A DNA stretch of 33,658 nt from Tissierellia bacterium (GTDB lineage: Bacteria; Bacillota; Clostridia; Tissierellales; Sedimentibacteraceae). The notes under the pieces are model-generated. The model had not been told where the DNA came from. It worked only from the letters and a program-made list of their open reading frames with translations, and did no database searches. The stretch's first letter is position 1. Every line of letters starts with the position of its first letter. Below are positions 25,798-33,577 of the stretch, in pieces. The position numbers and the translations under genes were made by a program. Where the stretch lies: contig JAQVWY010000022.1 of NCBI GenBank assembly GCA_028709465.1, positions 1-33,658 of the forward strand. Direction: 5' to 3'.

Positions 25798-26730
25798 TTA
25801 CGAATTTAAATATCCTGGATGTATAGCCCTATTAATAGATTCTGCTAAAATATCTGACAAAATTTCTATAAGTTCATCGATTCCATTTGGAGTAACTATA
25901 GAATCACCATATAAAGGGTTTAAAATTTCTTTAATAAAAGCATGTTTTTCATGCTCCTCTAAATCACTTAATATTCCCATTATTTGACCTACATCATCTG
26001 TTTTATCTTTTAAAGCATCCTCCATCATGTCTATTGTATCATTTACAATAGTAGCTGTATCTACAACTGTTGGAATTCCTATCGCAACCACTTTTACACC
26101 TATTGTTTCCTTATTTAATGATCCTTGCATATTACCTATTCCTGAACCTGGTTCAATACCTGCATCAGTAATTTGAACCACTGAACATAATCTTCTCATC
26201 TTTCTAGAAGCTAATGCATCAATTATAATTATTAATGAAGGTTTAATTTTTTCAACTACACCGATTATTGTATTGATAGTTTCAATACCAGTAATTCCTA
26301 ATACACCTGGTGCTAATATACTTACTTCATTGTAATCTTCATCATATTCTTTATTGTATGCTTTAAAAAATTGTCTTGTAACCTTGATTTTATCAACAGT
26401 CCTTGGACCTAAGGCATCTGCTGTTATTTTTCTATTTCCTAATCCTACGACTAATATTTTCTCTCTTTCTATTTCTGATATATCTTTTATACTTTTAGCT
26501 AATATTTCAATAACATCATCTTTAATTTCATTATTCATATTTTTGAAAGTTTTAGTTTCATATGTAACATATCTTCCCTTTTTTTTGCCTATAATCTTTT
26601 CTGCTTCTTCATCTTCAATTACAAGCTCAATAATTTCTCCATGTTTAAAGTCTTGGGTTTTTAAATTTACCCCTCTCACCTTTTGAGTTAAGGATTCATT
26701 TGCTTCATAAGCTAAATCCGTTCTTATCAT
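25798..26730 (-). CDS. gpr: Germination protease (GPR)
   Basis: The endopeptidase that degrades small acid-soluble spore proteins at germination. The ATG at 26730 has AAAGGAG 6 bases upstream and gives 310 residues; the frame upstream is open but has no SD. The N-terminus MIRTDLAYEANES matches the mature-type start. GLGNRKITADALGP (about 97-110), the conserved Asp pair and the SVVQITDAGIEPGSG motif (about 185-199) are intact. Bacillus GPR has a propeptide of about 15 residues before RTDLA; here only two residues precede it, so zymogen control may differ. It is divergent from rpsT and is followed by spoIIP. Confidence 0.95.
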   Translation of the reverse strand: MIRTDLAYEANESLTQKVRGVNLKTQDFKHGEIIELVIEDEEAEKIIGKKKGRYVTYETKTFKNMNNEIKDDVIEILAKSIKDISEIEREKILVVGLGNRKITADALGPRTVDKIKVTRQFFKAYNKEYDEDYNEVSILAPGVLGITGIETINTIIGVVEKIKPSLIIIIDALASRKMRRLCSVVQITDAGIEPGSGIGNMQGSLNKETIGVKVVAIGIPTVVDTATIVNDTIDMMEDALKDKTDDVGQIMGILSDLEEHEKHAFIKEILNPLYGDSIVTPNGIDELIEILSDILAESINRAIHPGYLNS

Positions 26731-26840
26731 AAAATTCTCCTTTACAAATATCTTTAACATTTGTTATAATCACATGAAAAAACAAAAATCATCATGTATA
26801 TACTTATTATCTAATTTTTAAACTTTTTTATTCTTTTCTA

Positions 26841-26869
26841 TTGATTTTTGTTTAATTTACCTGTATAAT
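26841..26869 (+). promoter_or_regulatory. Sigma-A promoter of rpsT
   Basis: TTGATT (26841-26846), 17 bases, TATAAT (26864-26869). The leader of about 67 bases could serve S20 autoregulation; no specific site is identified. Confidence 0.6.
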
Positions 26870-26942
26870 TGGTATGCTGTCTAAAATATTTCACTTAAAA
26901 TGAGTGTTAATATATTTAAAGTTTTTAAAGGAGGTGAAAATA

Positions 26943-27206
26943 TTGGCAAATATTAAATCAGCTAAAAAAAGAATTTTAGTTATCAATAAGAAAACTGAAG
27001 TTAATAAAAGCAGAAAATCTGAAATAAAAACTTATATAAAGAAATTTGAAGCTGCTATAAATGATGGTAATTACGAAAAAGCGAAAGAATACTTAAAGGT
27101 TTGTGAGAAAAAATTATTACAGGCTGCTGCAAAGAATACTATTCATAAAAATGCTGCAGCAAGAAAAGTAAGTAGATTAACTCTTAAATTAAACAAAATA
27201 GCTTAA
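26943..27206 (+). CDS. rpsT: 30S ribosomal protein S20
   Basis: A primary-binding 16S rRNA protein of the small subunit. 87 residues, very basic, helical. It begins with the typical ANIKSAKKRI sequence after the start residue and ends with the NAAARKVSRLTLKLNKIA-type helix (given in part). The start is TTG at 26943, with AAGGAGGTG 6 bases upstream; TTG starts are typical for rpsT and are linked to its autocontrol in E. coli. It converges on holA with two hairpins and a terminator between them. Confidence 0.97.
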   Translation: MANIKSAKKRILVINKKTEVNKSRKSEIKTYIKKFEAAINDGNYEKAKEYLKVCEKKLLQAAAKNTIHKNAAARKVSRLTLKLNKIA

Positions 27207-27220
27207 TTGCTTATTTTATA

Positions 27221-27251
27221 GGTTCAGTTGGTGGTTTACCACCTCTGAGCT
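27221..27251 (+). repeat. tRNA D-arm-like hairpin after rpsT
   Basis: GGTTCAG...CTGAGCT encloses GGTGG-TTTA-CCACC. The words TCAGTTGG and GAGC recall a tRNA D arm, but no acceptor or anticodon arm is present. Confidence 0.4.
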
Positions 27252-27266
27252 AAATATTGTCCGAAA

Positions 27267-27316
27267 GATTCATCAACTAACCTCATAGACTAATATGTGA
27301 TGTTAGTTGATGAATC
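27267..27316 (+). repeat. 15-bp perfect inverted repeat after rpsT
   Basis: GATTCATCAACTAAC (27267-27281) and GTTAGTTGATGAATC (27302-27316), with a 20-base centre that can pair further (CTCATA/TATGTGA). There is no T tract. It lies between rpsT and its terminator, so it would be present in the rpsT transcript. Confidence 0.65.
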
Positions 27317-27328
27317 TCTGGATTCAAT

Positions 27329-27353
27329 AAAGACCGATTTTACATCGGTCTTT
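27329..27353. terminator. Terminator between rpsT and holA
   Basis: AAAGACCGAT, loop TTTAC, ATCGGTCTTT, then TCTT. It sits between convergent genes and can serve both. Confidence 0.85.
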
Positions 27354-27368
27354 TCTTATATATTTATT

Positions 27369-28400
27369 TTATACCAATCCATTAGCAATTATTTCAAGTC
27401 CAATTCTTTTATCTATTAATCCTGTTTTAATGTTCCTATCAATCTCTAAAAACTTATCCATATATAATTCAATTTTCTTTAATGACAGTTTTTTCGATAA
27501 ATTAGAAAGCTTATTGACAACAAATCGTTTTATTTTCATTTCTCCCATTATAGAATCTATACTATACCCCTTATTAATAAGCAAAATATATTGATATAAC
27601 ATTCTATATTGTCTTATTATCATATGAATAATATATTGTTCAGGAGTATTGTTTAGAAGCATTTCATCTAATATTTCAAAAGCTTTATCTTTTTTACCTT
27701 CACAAATATAGTCTACTAATTTGAATATGTTCATTTCATTAGAAATTGTCATGAGATTATCAATATCCTGTCTATTAATTTTTTTATCATTAATACTGTA
27801 AGATATTAGCTTTTCTATCTCATTATCCACTTCGTACAAGCTTATTTGACTATCATAATCTAAATATCCAATATTATTTGCAATATAATCTTTATCTCCA
27901 AGGTTTATAGCTATATTGAAATTTTTAAATTTTTCTGATATGTACTTATTAAGTTCAGATTCATTTAATTTGTTTATTTCATAAACAGACTTTTTATTTT
28001 TCAATTTTTTAACAATTTTTTTTCTTGCATCAGGTTTTCCATTCTTAATAAGAAATAATATTATACATGTATCATAATTATCATCAATAATCTGTAATAA
28101 TTTTTCTTCATCAGTTTTATTTATACTTCCGGCAGACGTTAAAAAATCTGCTTCCTTTACCACACAAATTTTTTTGTCAGATAAAAAAGGAAATGTTGTA
28201 ATGGATTCATAAAATTTATTGAAATCATTTTCAATTTTTTCTAATTCAATATAATTCATATCTTCATAATCTGTATCTATATATTTATTTTTTATATTTT
28301 TAACTATTTTGTCAATAAGGTTAACCTCAACACCATATAGTATGATGCATGATGGCAATTTCCCCTTATCTATTAAATCATTTATAATTTTGTAACTCAT
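27369..28400 (-). CDS. holA: DNA polymerase III subunit delta (HolA)
   Basis: The clamp-loader subunit that opens the beta ring. 343 residues, normal. An AAA+-like N-terminal domain includes CIILYGVEVNLIDKI and, at about 70-90, TTFPFLSDKKICVVKEADFL, a typical beta-binding element. The lid and collar domains follow, with helices rich in Leu/Ile to the end. There is no Walker A, as is normal for delta. ATG 28400 has GAGG 6 bases upstream. It overlaps comEC by 23 bases, a conserved clostridial arrangement suggesting translational coupling. Confidence 0.93.
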   Translation of the reverse strand: MSYKIINDLIDKGKLPSCIILYGVEVNLIDKIVKNIKNKYIDTDYEDMNYIELEKIENDFNKFYESITTFPFLSDKKICVVKEADFLTSAGSINKTDEEKLLQIIDDNYDTCIILFLIKNGKPDARKKIVKKLKNKKSVYEINKLNESELNKYISEKFKNFNIAINLGDKDYIANNIGYLDYDSQISLYEVDNEIEKLISYSINDKKINRQDIDNLMTISNEMNIFKLVDYICEGKKDKAFEILDEMLLNNTPEQYIIHMIIRQYRMLYQYILLINKGYSIDSIMGEMKIKRFVVNKLSNLSKKLSLKKIELYMDKFLEIDRNIKTGLIDKRIGLEIIANGLV

Positions 28401-30768
28401 AAATTACCTCTTTTCCTGTTTTTTCATATGAAACTCTATTGTAAATAATTATTGCTAGCAAGAATAAAAACAAGAATAATTTAGGAATAATCCATTCAAA
28501 ATAAAGTTCATAGTAATTATTTGATTTATTGCCTATATAAGTATTATAATACAGTTTATCATTTTTTAAAATGAAATTAATTTCTCCATGGTTAAAAGTT
28601 GATAATATATTGCTATTAATTGTTTTATATCTTTTAATTACCTCTGCGGATGGTATTCCATAATTATTTGTTCCATAACTCATTACTGAAAAATTTGGAC
28701 ATACAGAATTTACAAAAGATTCACTAGAAGAAGTATCGCTTCCATGATGAGGTACAATTAATATATCCGCCCTATTTATTTCATTTAAAATCATATTTTC
28801 AACATATTCCTCTATATCTCCAGGAATAATAATATACCTATCATTATACCTGATTAAAGGAACAAGTGATGAATTATTAATATTATCAGTAATAAATTCA
28901 TCATATGGCCATAAAAATCTTATTTTAAAATCATTGTCAATTTGAATATAATTGCTATTATTAACTGTTAATATTTTATAATCAATATTTTCATTATTAT
29001 ATGAAGATATTACATTTTTTACTTTGATATGATTGGTTTCTAATATATCAAATATACCTGAATAATGGTCTAAGTCCCAATGACTAATAAAAATGCCATC
29101 TATTTTATTAATGCCCTTTTTAGTTAAATATGGCACAACGGTATATTTTCCTACATTTTTATTACTTGTACTGCCGCAATCAAAAATAAAATTATAGTTC
29201 TTATATGTTAATGTAGTAAACAACCCTTGTCCTACATCTGCAATATTAAAATAAAGCCCAGTATCAGTCATAGGAATAATAATATTTGTTAATAAATAAA
29301 AGCTAGTTAATATTGTATAACCAATTAAACTGCAATTAATTTTTTTATTATACACGAATAATAAAAACCCGATACAAAAATAAAAAAATATTATTTCATA
29401 AATAGATAATGTTGATATAATTATTCCATTAAAAGCAATATTTTCTGTTAAATCAATAAAATATCTTAATAAATTTAAACTATAATCTAATATTTTAAAT
29501 AAAATAATAAAAACATACCATAAAAAACTATTAAACAACAGTAACGTAAAACCTAATATTAACAAATAAGTAAAAATAGGAATTAATATTATATTGTATA
29601 TAACACCCATTATAGGAATATAGTTAAAAAAATAAGCCATTACTGGTATCATAAATATTTGCAGAAATACATACATATATGCTATTTTTATTATTTTATT
29701 TTCAGTTCTCACATTTTTATTTATATATTTACTATATAATATTAAACCTAATGCTGCTGAAAATGATAATAAGAAACCAGCATCAAATAACCAAAATGGA
29801 TTAATAATCGTTAAAATAAGAGCAGCTAATGCGATTGAATTAAGTGAACTATATCTTCTATATAAAACTTCAGAACCAAATAATAATGTAAACATTACCA
29901 ATGTTCTCATAACTGATATTGGAAAACCTATTAAAAATCCATAAAACCAAATTAAGCTCCAGGTAATTAGCCAACTTATTCTTTTTTTAACACCAATTAA
30001 CACTAATATTTTAAGCATTGCACCATACAACAAAACTATATGTGATCCTGAAACAGCAAATATATGAGCAAGGCCCATAATCTTTATATTATCATAAAAT
30101 CCATCATCTAAATAGCCTACATTTCCTAATATAATTGATAGCATAATATCCGCATTTTTTTTATTTAAATTACTTTCAAATAAATTTTCCGCATAGTTTA
30201 TAAAATTAATTGATATATCATTTAACTTGGAAAAACTTCTTTCAATTGTTGAAACTTTATCTGTACAAAATATTGTTGAATAAATTTTTTTTGATCTTAA
30301 ATGATTTTTATAATTAAACAATAAATTATTTTTACTTATACTTGGTTCTGTAACACTTCCTTTTAATCTAACTATTGAATTTACATCTATTTTTTGATTT
30401 TTATCTATATAAATAATAGTATTTTCTTTGGAATTTAATTTTTTAGAATTGACATTAATAACAGTTGCGTTGAAGCTATTGTAGCGAGATGATGTGTTAG
30501 AAGATATCTTTGGGCTTTTTATATATGCTATTAAACTTATTTCCTTATCTATATGTTGTGATAATACTGAAGTTGAATTGTATTTACAGATAAAAATTGA
30601 TAAAATAAAAAATGAAAACAATACGATATTATATATGATTTTTTTAACTTTTATTGTATTATATAAAAGCAAAGAAAAAATAATTATGAACATATAAAAA
30701 ATAAAATTAAATTCATATGATATAACACCTAATGCATATACAATAAAAATTGACAATATAATATACAT
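28378..30768 (-). CDS. comEC: ComEC/Rec2 DNA-uptake channel
   Basis: The membrane channel for DNA entry during transformation. 796 residues. Two N-terminal membrane spans precede an OB-like DUF4131 domain (about 60-170). The polytopic Competence domain (about 200-480) contains the conserved FAVSGSHI segment near 238-245. A C-terminal metallo-hydrolase domain (about 510-750) has DVGQG, SHWDLDH, PGDIEE and PHHGSD, and a final membrane segment follows. The MBL metal ligands appear intact. ATG 30768 has GGGGTG 7 bases upstream. No other com genes are nearby; ComEC is widely kept in Clostridia even when transformation is unknown. Confidence 0.93.
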   Translation of the reverse strand: MYIILSIFIVYALGVISYEFNFIFYMFIIIFSLLLYNTIKVKKIIYNIVLFSFFILSIFICKYNSTSVLSQHIDKEISLIAYIKSPKISSNTSSRYNSFNATVINVNSKKLNSKENTIIYIDKNQKIDVNSIVRLKGSVTEPSISKNNLLFNYKNHLRSKKIYSTIFCTDKVSTIERSFSKLNDISINFINYAENLFESNLNKKNADIMLSIILGNVGYLDDGFYDNIKIMGLAHIFAVSGSHIVLLYGAMLKILVLIGVKKRISWLITWSLIWFYGFLIGFPISVMRTLVMFTLLFGSEVLYRRYSSLNSIALAALILTIINPFWLFDAGFLLSFSAALGLILYSKYINKNVRTENKIIKIAYMYVFLQIFMIPVMAYFFNYIPIMGVIYNIILIPIFTYLLILGFTLLLFNSFLWYVFIILFKILDYSLNLLRYFIDLTENIAFNGIIISTLSIYEIIFFYFCIGFLLFVYNKKINCSLIGYTILTSFYLLTNIIIPMTDTGLYFNIADVGQGLFTTLTYKNYNFIFDCGSTSNKNVGKYTVVPYLTKKGINKIDGIFISHWDLDHYSGIFDILETNHIKVKNVISSYNNENIDYKILTVNNSNYIQIDNDFKIRFLWPYDEFITDNINNSSLVPLIRYNDRYIIIPGDIEEYVENMILNEINRADILIVPHHGSDTSSSESFVNSVCPNFSVMSYGTNNYGIPSAEVIKRYKTINSNILSTFNHGEINFILKNDKLYYNTYIGNKSNNYYELYFEWIIPKLFLFLFLLAIIIYNRVSYEKTGKEVIYELQNYK

Positions 30769-30796
30769 TGCATTGCACCCCTTATTAGGAATATAA

Positions 30797-30840
30797 TAAG
30801 AACCTTACCCAACACAAAATCAAAGATTTATGTTGGATTC
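30797..30840. repeat. Imperfect palindrome, copy B, with neighbouring hairpins
   Basis: AAGAACCTTACCCAACA...TGTTGGATTC aligns with copy A at 14841. AATAAGAACCT recurs near 30862, followed by a second small hairpin, TTACACGAAA/TATTCGTAGTAA. It fills the 187-base gap upstream of the RNase H-like gene. Confidence 0.5.
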
Positions 30841-30955
30841 CGAAAACTTTGATGGATTCACAATAAGAACCTCATTACACGAAATATTCGTAGTAAGTTG
30901 AATCTATTCTAACAAAAAATATGTAAAAATAAAAGATAATTATTTGGAGAAAAAT

Positions 30956-31921
30956 ATGATTATTAATTGCACTGAATTAACAAATAATATTGTAGAAGAC
31001 AAAAATATTAACGAATTCTTTAAAGAAGCTTTTTTCTTTGATATAGAAACTACTGGATTATCTCATAAATATTCAAGAATAATTTCAATTTCGGTATTAT
31101 TATTTGAAAATAAAACTTTTAGAATTTATCAATTATTTTGTGAGCATAAGACTGATGAAAAGGAAATGATTAAATATTTTAGAGAATACATTAAAAATAG
31201 AAAATACATTATAACCTATAATGGAAATACTTTCGATATACCATTTATAATTAATAAAGCTATGCAATTTAACATAAATTGCAATTTAAATGAATTTGTA
31301 AAAATAGATCTTTATTCAGAAATGCGTTATCTCAAAAATAAGATAAATATAGAGAACTTGAAACTTAAAACTGTAGAAGAATATTTTAATATTAAACGAA
31401 AAGATACAATTAATGGACAAGATGTTATAATACTATATGAAGCATTTAGAATTGATCCAAGAAAAGAATTCTCAACATTGATACTCCAGCATAACTACGA
31501 AGATGTATATAATCTGCCGTTATTATTTAAGAATATTATTAACTTGTATGATCAAATTATTATTTATCCTAATATTATAATTAAAATTAACTATTTTGAC
31601 TTCATATTTAAAAAGAATTCTTTATTAGTTAATATCCATATAATTACTGATTATAAAAATAATATAATACATCATAACATAAATTTTGACCTAAAAATTG
31701 ATATAACATCTCAATTATTAACTATTAATATACCTATTAGTTACTTTCAAGATGAAGCTATTAAAGAATTATATTATATAAATAATGAAGATTATAATAT
31801 TTCTAGATATACTTCACTTAAAGGGCTTAAGAAAAATTTAATTCCGTTAAAATTTAATGGCGAAATTTTAAATAATAATATATTTAATATATTAAAAAAA
31901 ATATTTAATACTATATTTTAA
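30956..31921 (+). CDS. YprB-like RNase H-fold exonuclease
   Basis: 321 residues from ATG 30956, which has GGAG 6 bases upstream; an in-frame TTG at 30944 overlies the SD. The N-terminal two thirds is a DEDD exonuclease fold: FFDIETTGL (Asp29, Glu31), ITYNGNTFDIPFI (second Asp, about 96), and HNYEDVYNL near 179 (third Asp). This is the Firmicute YprB/RNase_H_2 type, often near helicases or comEC, and of unproven role in nucleic-acid processing. The last third (about 200-321) is Ile/Asn-rich with beta-type alternation, and I see no named domain in it. Codon use is very AT-rich. Confidence 0.82.
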   Translation: MIINCTELTNNIVEDKNINEFFKEAFFFDIETTGLSHKYSRIISISVLLFENKTFRIYQLFCEHKTDEKEMIKYFREYIKNRKYIITYNGNTFDIPFIINKAMQFNINCNLNEFVKIDLYSEMRYLKNKINIENLKLKTVEEYFNIKRKDTINGQDVIILYEAFRIDPRKEFSTLILQHNYEDVYNLPLLFKNIINLYDQIIIYPNIIIKINYFDFIFKKNSLLVNIHIITDYKNNIIHHNINFDLKIDITSQLLTINIPISYFQDEAIKELYYINNEDYNISRYTSLKGLKKNLIPLKFNGEILNNNIFNILKKIFNTIF

Positions 31922-31927
31922 ATAATT

Positions 31928-31986
31928 CTTGGGGACATTCCTTTAAGACTAGACCTACATAGACTTACTATCATAAAGGTGTTTCC
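31928..31986. repeat. REP-like GGGGACATTCC...GTGTTTCCCC element, copy 1
   Basis: TTGGGGACATTCCTTTAAGACTAGACC begins it and AAGGTGTTTCCCC ends it; the ends GGGGA-A and TTTCCCC are inverted. It aligns with 33220-33278 in the tRNA cluster. Confidence 0.6.
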
Positions 31987-31995
31987 CCATTCCTT

Positions 31996-32043
31996 TAAAT
32001 TAAAAAGCTTATATTCAAATTTGAATATAAGCTTTTTAATTTA
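31996..32043. terminator. 48-bp perfect palindrome, bidirectional terminator
   Basis: The 24-base arm TAAATTAAAAAGCTTATATT... is perfectly self-complementary around position 32019/32020. It lies 1 base from the end of the tRNA-Phe gene and terminates the tRNA operon (minus), and probably the gene ending at 31921 (plus). Confidence 0.85.
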
Positions 32044-32044
32044 G

Positions 32045-32117
32045 TGCCCAAACGCGGAATCGAACCACGGACACGGAGATTTTCAGTCTCCTGCTCTACC
32101 GACTGAGCTATCTGGGC
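32045..32117 (-). tRNA. tRNA-Phe (GAA)
   Basis: Acceptor GCCCAGA/TTTGGGC with discriminator A; anticodon loop CTGAAAA; all arms pair. No CCA is encoded. It is the last tRNA of the operon. Confidence 0.96.
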
Positions 32118-32123
32118 ATTTTA

Positions 32124-32197
32124 TGGGCCTTCAAGGACTCGAACCTTGGACCTACCGGTTATGAGCCGGGCGCTCTAACCAACTGAGCTAAAGGCCC
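32124..32197 (-). tRNA. tRNA with CAU anticodon (Ile2 or elongator Met)
   Basis: Acceptor GGGCCTT/AAGGCCC, discriminator A, loop CTCATAA. The loop context GGCTCATAACC resembles lysidine-modified tRNA-Ile2 more than elongator Met, but this is not decisive. The first anticodon-stem pair is C-T (27-43). No CCA encoded. Confidence 0.88.
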
Positions 32198-32229
32198 ATT
32201 AACAATTTTGTATCATGAATGACTTATGG

Positions 32230-32303
<74 letters not shown>

Positions 32304-32320
32304 TCTAAAATTCTTAATGG

Positions 32321-32394
32321 TCGGGGCGGCAGGATTTGAACCCGCGGCCCTCTGGTCCCAAACCAGATGCGCTACCAAACTGCGCTACGCCCCG
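32321..32394 (-). tRNA. tRNA-Pro (TGG)
   Basis: Acceptor CGGGGCG/CGCCCCG, discriminator A, loop TTTGGGA. CCA is encoded. Confidence 0.96.
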
Positions 32395-32420
32395 TTAATT
32401 ATATATACCTGCTAAAATGG

Positions 32421-32491
32421 CAGGGGATGAGGGAATCGAACCCCCACTAATGGTTTTGGAGACCACTGTCATGCCACTTGACCAATCCCCT
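32421..32491 (-). tRNA. tRNA-Trp (CCA)
   Basis: Acceptor AGGGGAT/ATCCCCT with discriminator G, as usual for Trp; loop CTCCAAA gives anticodon CCA. The 3' CCA is encoded. Confidence 0.95.
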
Positions 32492-32510
32492 ATATTTCAT
32501 GTATAGTAAC

Positions 32511-32556
32511 AGTTTTAGAAAGTGACGTTTACCAGCTGGACTAACTCTTTAAAACT
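32511..32556 (-). pseudogene. Collapsed tRNA remnant
   Basis: AGTTTTA (32556-32550) pairs perfectly with TAAAACT (32517-32511). Between them is only a D-arm-like part, GAGTTAGTCCAGCTGGTAAAC, and GTCACTTTC; the anticodon and T arms are missing. It sits between intact tRNA-Ser and tRNA-Trp genes. Confidence 0.5.
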
Positions 32557-32567
32557 ATATGTAATGG

Positions 32568-32654
32568 CGGAGAAGGAGGGATTTGAACCCTCGCATCCTT
32601 ATCAGATCTACTCCCTTAGCAGGGGAGCCTCTTCGGCCACTTGAGTACTTCTCC
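32568..32654 (-). tRNA. tRNA-Ser (GCT)
   Basis: An 87-base class II tRNA with a long variable arm; acceptor GGAGAAG/CTTCTCC, discriminator G, loop CTGCTAA, CCA encoded. Confidence 0.96.
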
Positions 32655-32685
32655 AAATATCCTAATTAATATTTAATTTAAATGG

Positions 32686-32771
32686 CGGAGAAGGTGGGAT
32701 TCGAACCCACGTGGGCTTGCACCCTAACGGTTTTCAAGACCGCCCCGTTATGACCGCTTCGGTACCTCTCC
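32686..32771 (-). tRNA. tRNA-Ser (TGA)
   Basis: Class II with a long variable arm; acceptor GGAGAGG/CTTCTCC (one G-T pair), discriminator G, loop CTTGAAA, CCA encoded. Confidence 0.95.
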
Positions 32772-32780
32772 TCATTTTAG

Positions 32781-32853
32781 TGATCCATCGGCGATTCGAA
32801 CGCCGGACACCTTGATTAAAAGTCAAGTGCTCTGCCTGCTGAGCTAATGGATC
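32781..32853 (-). tRNA. tRNA-Lys (TTT)
   Basis: Acceptor GATCCAT/ATGGATC, discriminator A, loop CTTTTAA. No CCA encoded. Confidence 0.96.
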
Positions 32854-32859
32854 AATTGG

Positions 32860-32931
32860 CTGGGGAGGCAGGATTCGAACCTACGAATGCTAGAGTCAAA
32901 GTCTAGTGCCTTGCCACTTGGCGACACCCCA
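32860..32931 (-). tRNA. tRNA-Gln (TTG)
   Basis: Acceptor TGGGGTG/CTCCCCA with a T-T mismatch at the sixth pair; discriminator G, loop CTTTGAC, CCA encoded. Confidence 0.93.
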
Positions 32932-32966
32932 AAAATAAATTTATTAAATTTTAGTTTTCTCCCTGG

Positions 32967-33038
32967 CTGGGGTAGTAGGATTTGAACCCACGAATGCCAG
33001 AGTCAGAGTCTGGTGCCTTACCGCTTGGCGATACCCCA
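32967..33038 (-). tRNA. tRNA-Gln (CTG)
   Basis: Acceptor TGGGGTA/TACCCCA fully paired, discriminator G, loop CTCTGAC, CCA encoded. Close relative of the neighbouring tRNA-Gln (TTG). Confidence 0.95.
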
Positions 33039-33053
33039 GTAACCTATTTATGG

Positions 33054-33127
33054 TGCACCCAGGAGGATTCGAACCCCCGGCACACGGATTAGAAGTCCGT
33101 TGCTCTATCCTACTGAGCTATGGGTGC
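33054..33127 (-). tRNA. tRNA-Arg (TCT)
   Basis: Acceptor GCACCCA/TGGGTGC, discriminator A, loop CTTCTAA, CCA encoded. Confidence 0.95.
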
Positions 33128-33141
33128 ATAGCTTTTAATGG

Positions 33142-33212
33142 AGCGGGTGAAGGGAATCGGACCCTCGCAACCAGCTTGGAAGGCTGGGGCTCTACCACTG
33201 AGCTACACCCGC
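33142..33212 (-). tRNA. tRNA-Gly (TCC)
   Basis: Acceptor GCGGGTG/CACCCGC, discriminator T, loop CTTCCAA, CCA encoded. The T loop reads TCCGATT, so position 55 is C instead of the near-universal T. Confidence 0.93.
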
Positions 33213-33219
33213 ATACTAT

Positions 33220-33278
33220 TGGGGACATTCCTCCTATCCCTCAGAGACTAACTCTGAAAAAAGAGGTGTGTCACCTTT
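33220..33278. repeat. REP-like GGGGACATTCC...GGTGTGTCACC element, copy 2
   Basis: TTGGGGACATTCCTCCTATC starts it, an inner CAGAG...CTCTG hairpin follows, and AGAGGTGTGTCACC ends it. It is inserted between two tRNA-Gly genes inside the operon. Confidence 0.65.
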
Positions 33279-33284
33279 CTTTAA

Positions 33285-33356
33285 AGCGGAAGACGAGATT
33301 CGAACTCGCGACCCTCGCCTTGGCAAGGCGATGCTCTACCACTGAGCCACTTCCGC
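33285..33356 (-). tRNA. tRNA-Gly (GCC)
   Basis: Acceptor GCGGAAG/CTTCCGC, discriminator T, loop TTGCCAA. No CCA encoded. Confidence 0.95.
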
Positions 33357-33364
33357 AAATTTAA

Positions 33365-33446
33365 TGGAAGAGATTGGATTCGAACCAATGAAGGCGTTGC
33401 CAACGGATTTACAGTCCGTCCCCTTTAGCCTCTCGGGAACTCTTCC
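33365..33446 (-). tRNA. tRNA-Tyr (GTA)
   Basis: Class II with a long variable arm; acceptor GGAAGAG/CTCTTCC, discriminator A, loop CTGTAAA. No CCA encoded. Confidence 0.95.
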
Positions 33447-33453
33447 ATAATGG

Positions 33454-33526
<73 letters not shown>

Positions 33527-33577
33527 GTGATACTATTTAATTGACAATAACTTATCTTTTTTCATATATATAATTGG

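Noticed and set aside
26354..26686. A 110-codon plus-strand ORF
   Set aside because: It is a shadow of gpr on the opposite strand without an SD.
27221..27251. A possible tRNA gene after rpsT
   Set aside because: Only a D-arm-like hairpin is present. No acceptor, anticodon or T arm can be formed with the flanks.
33050..33364. A 104-codon plus-strand ORF across the tRNA cluster
   Set aside because: It is the antisense of four tRNA genes and reads as the common spurious GGFEPPAH-type protein seen wherever tRNA clusters are translated.
33541..33574. TTGACA and TATAAT near the tRNA-Asp gene as a plus-strand promoter
   Set aside because: The spacing is 22 bases and no plus-strand gene follows; all tRNAs are on the minus strand.
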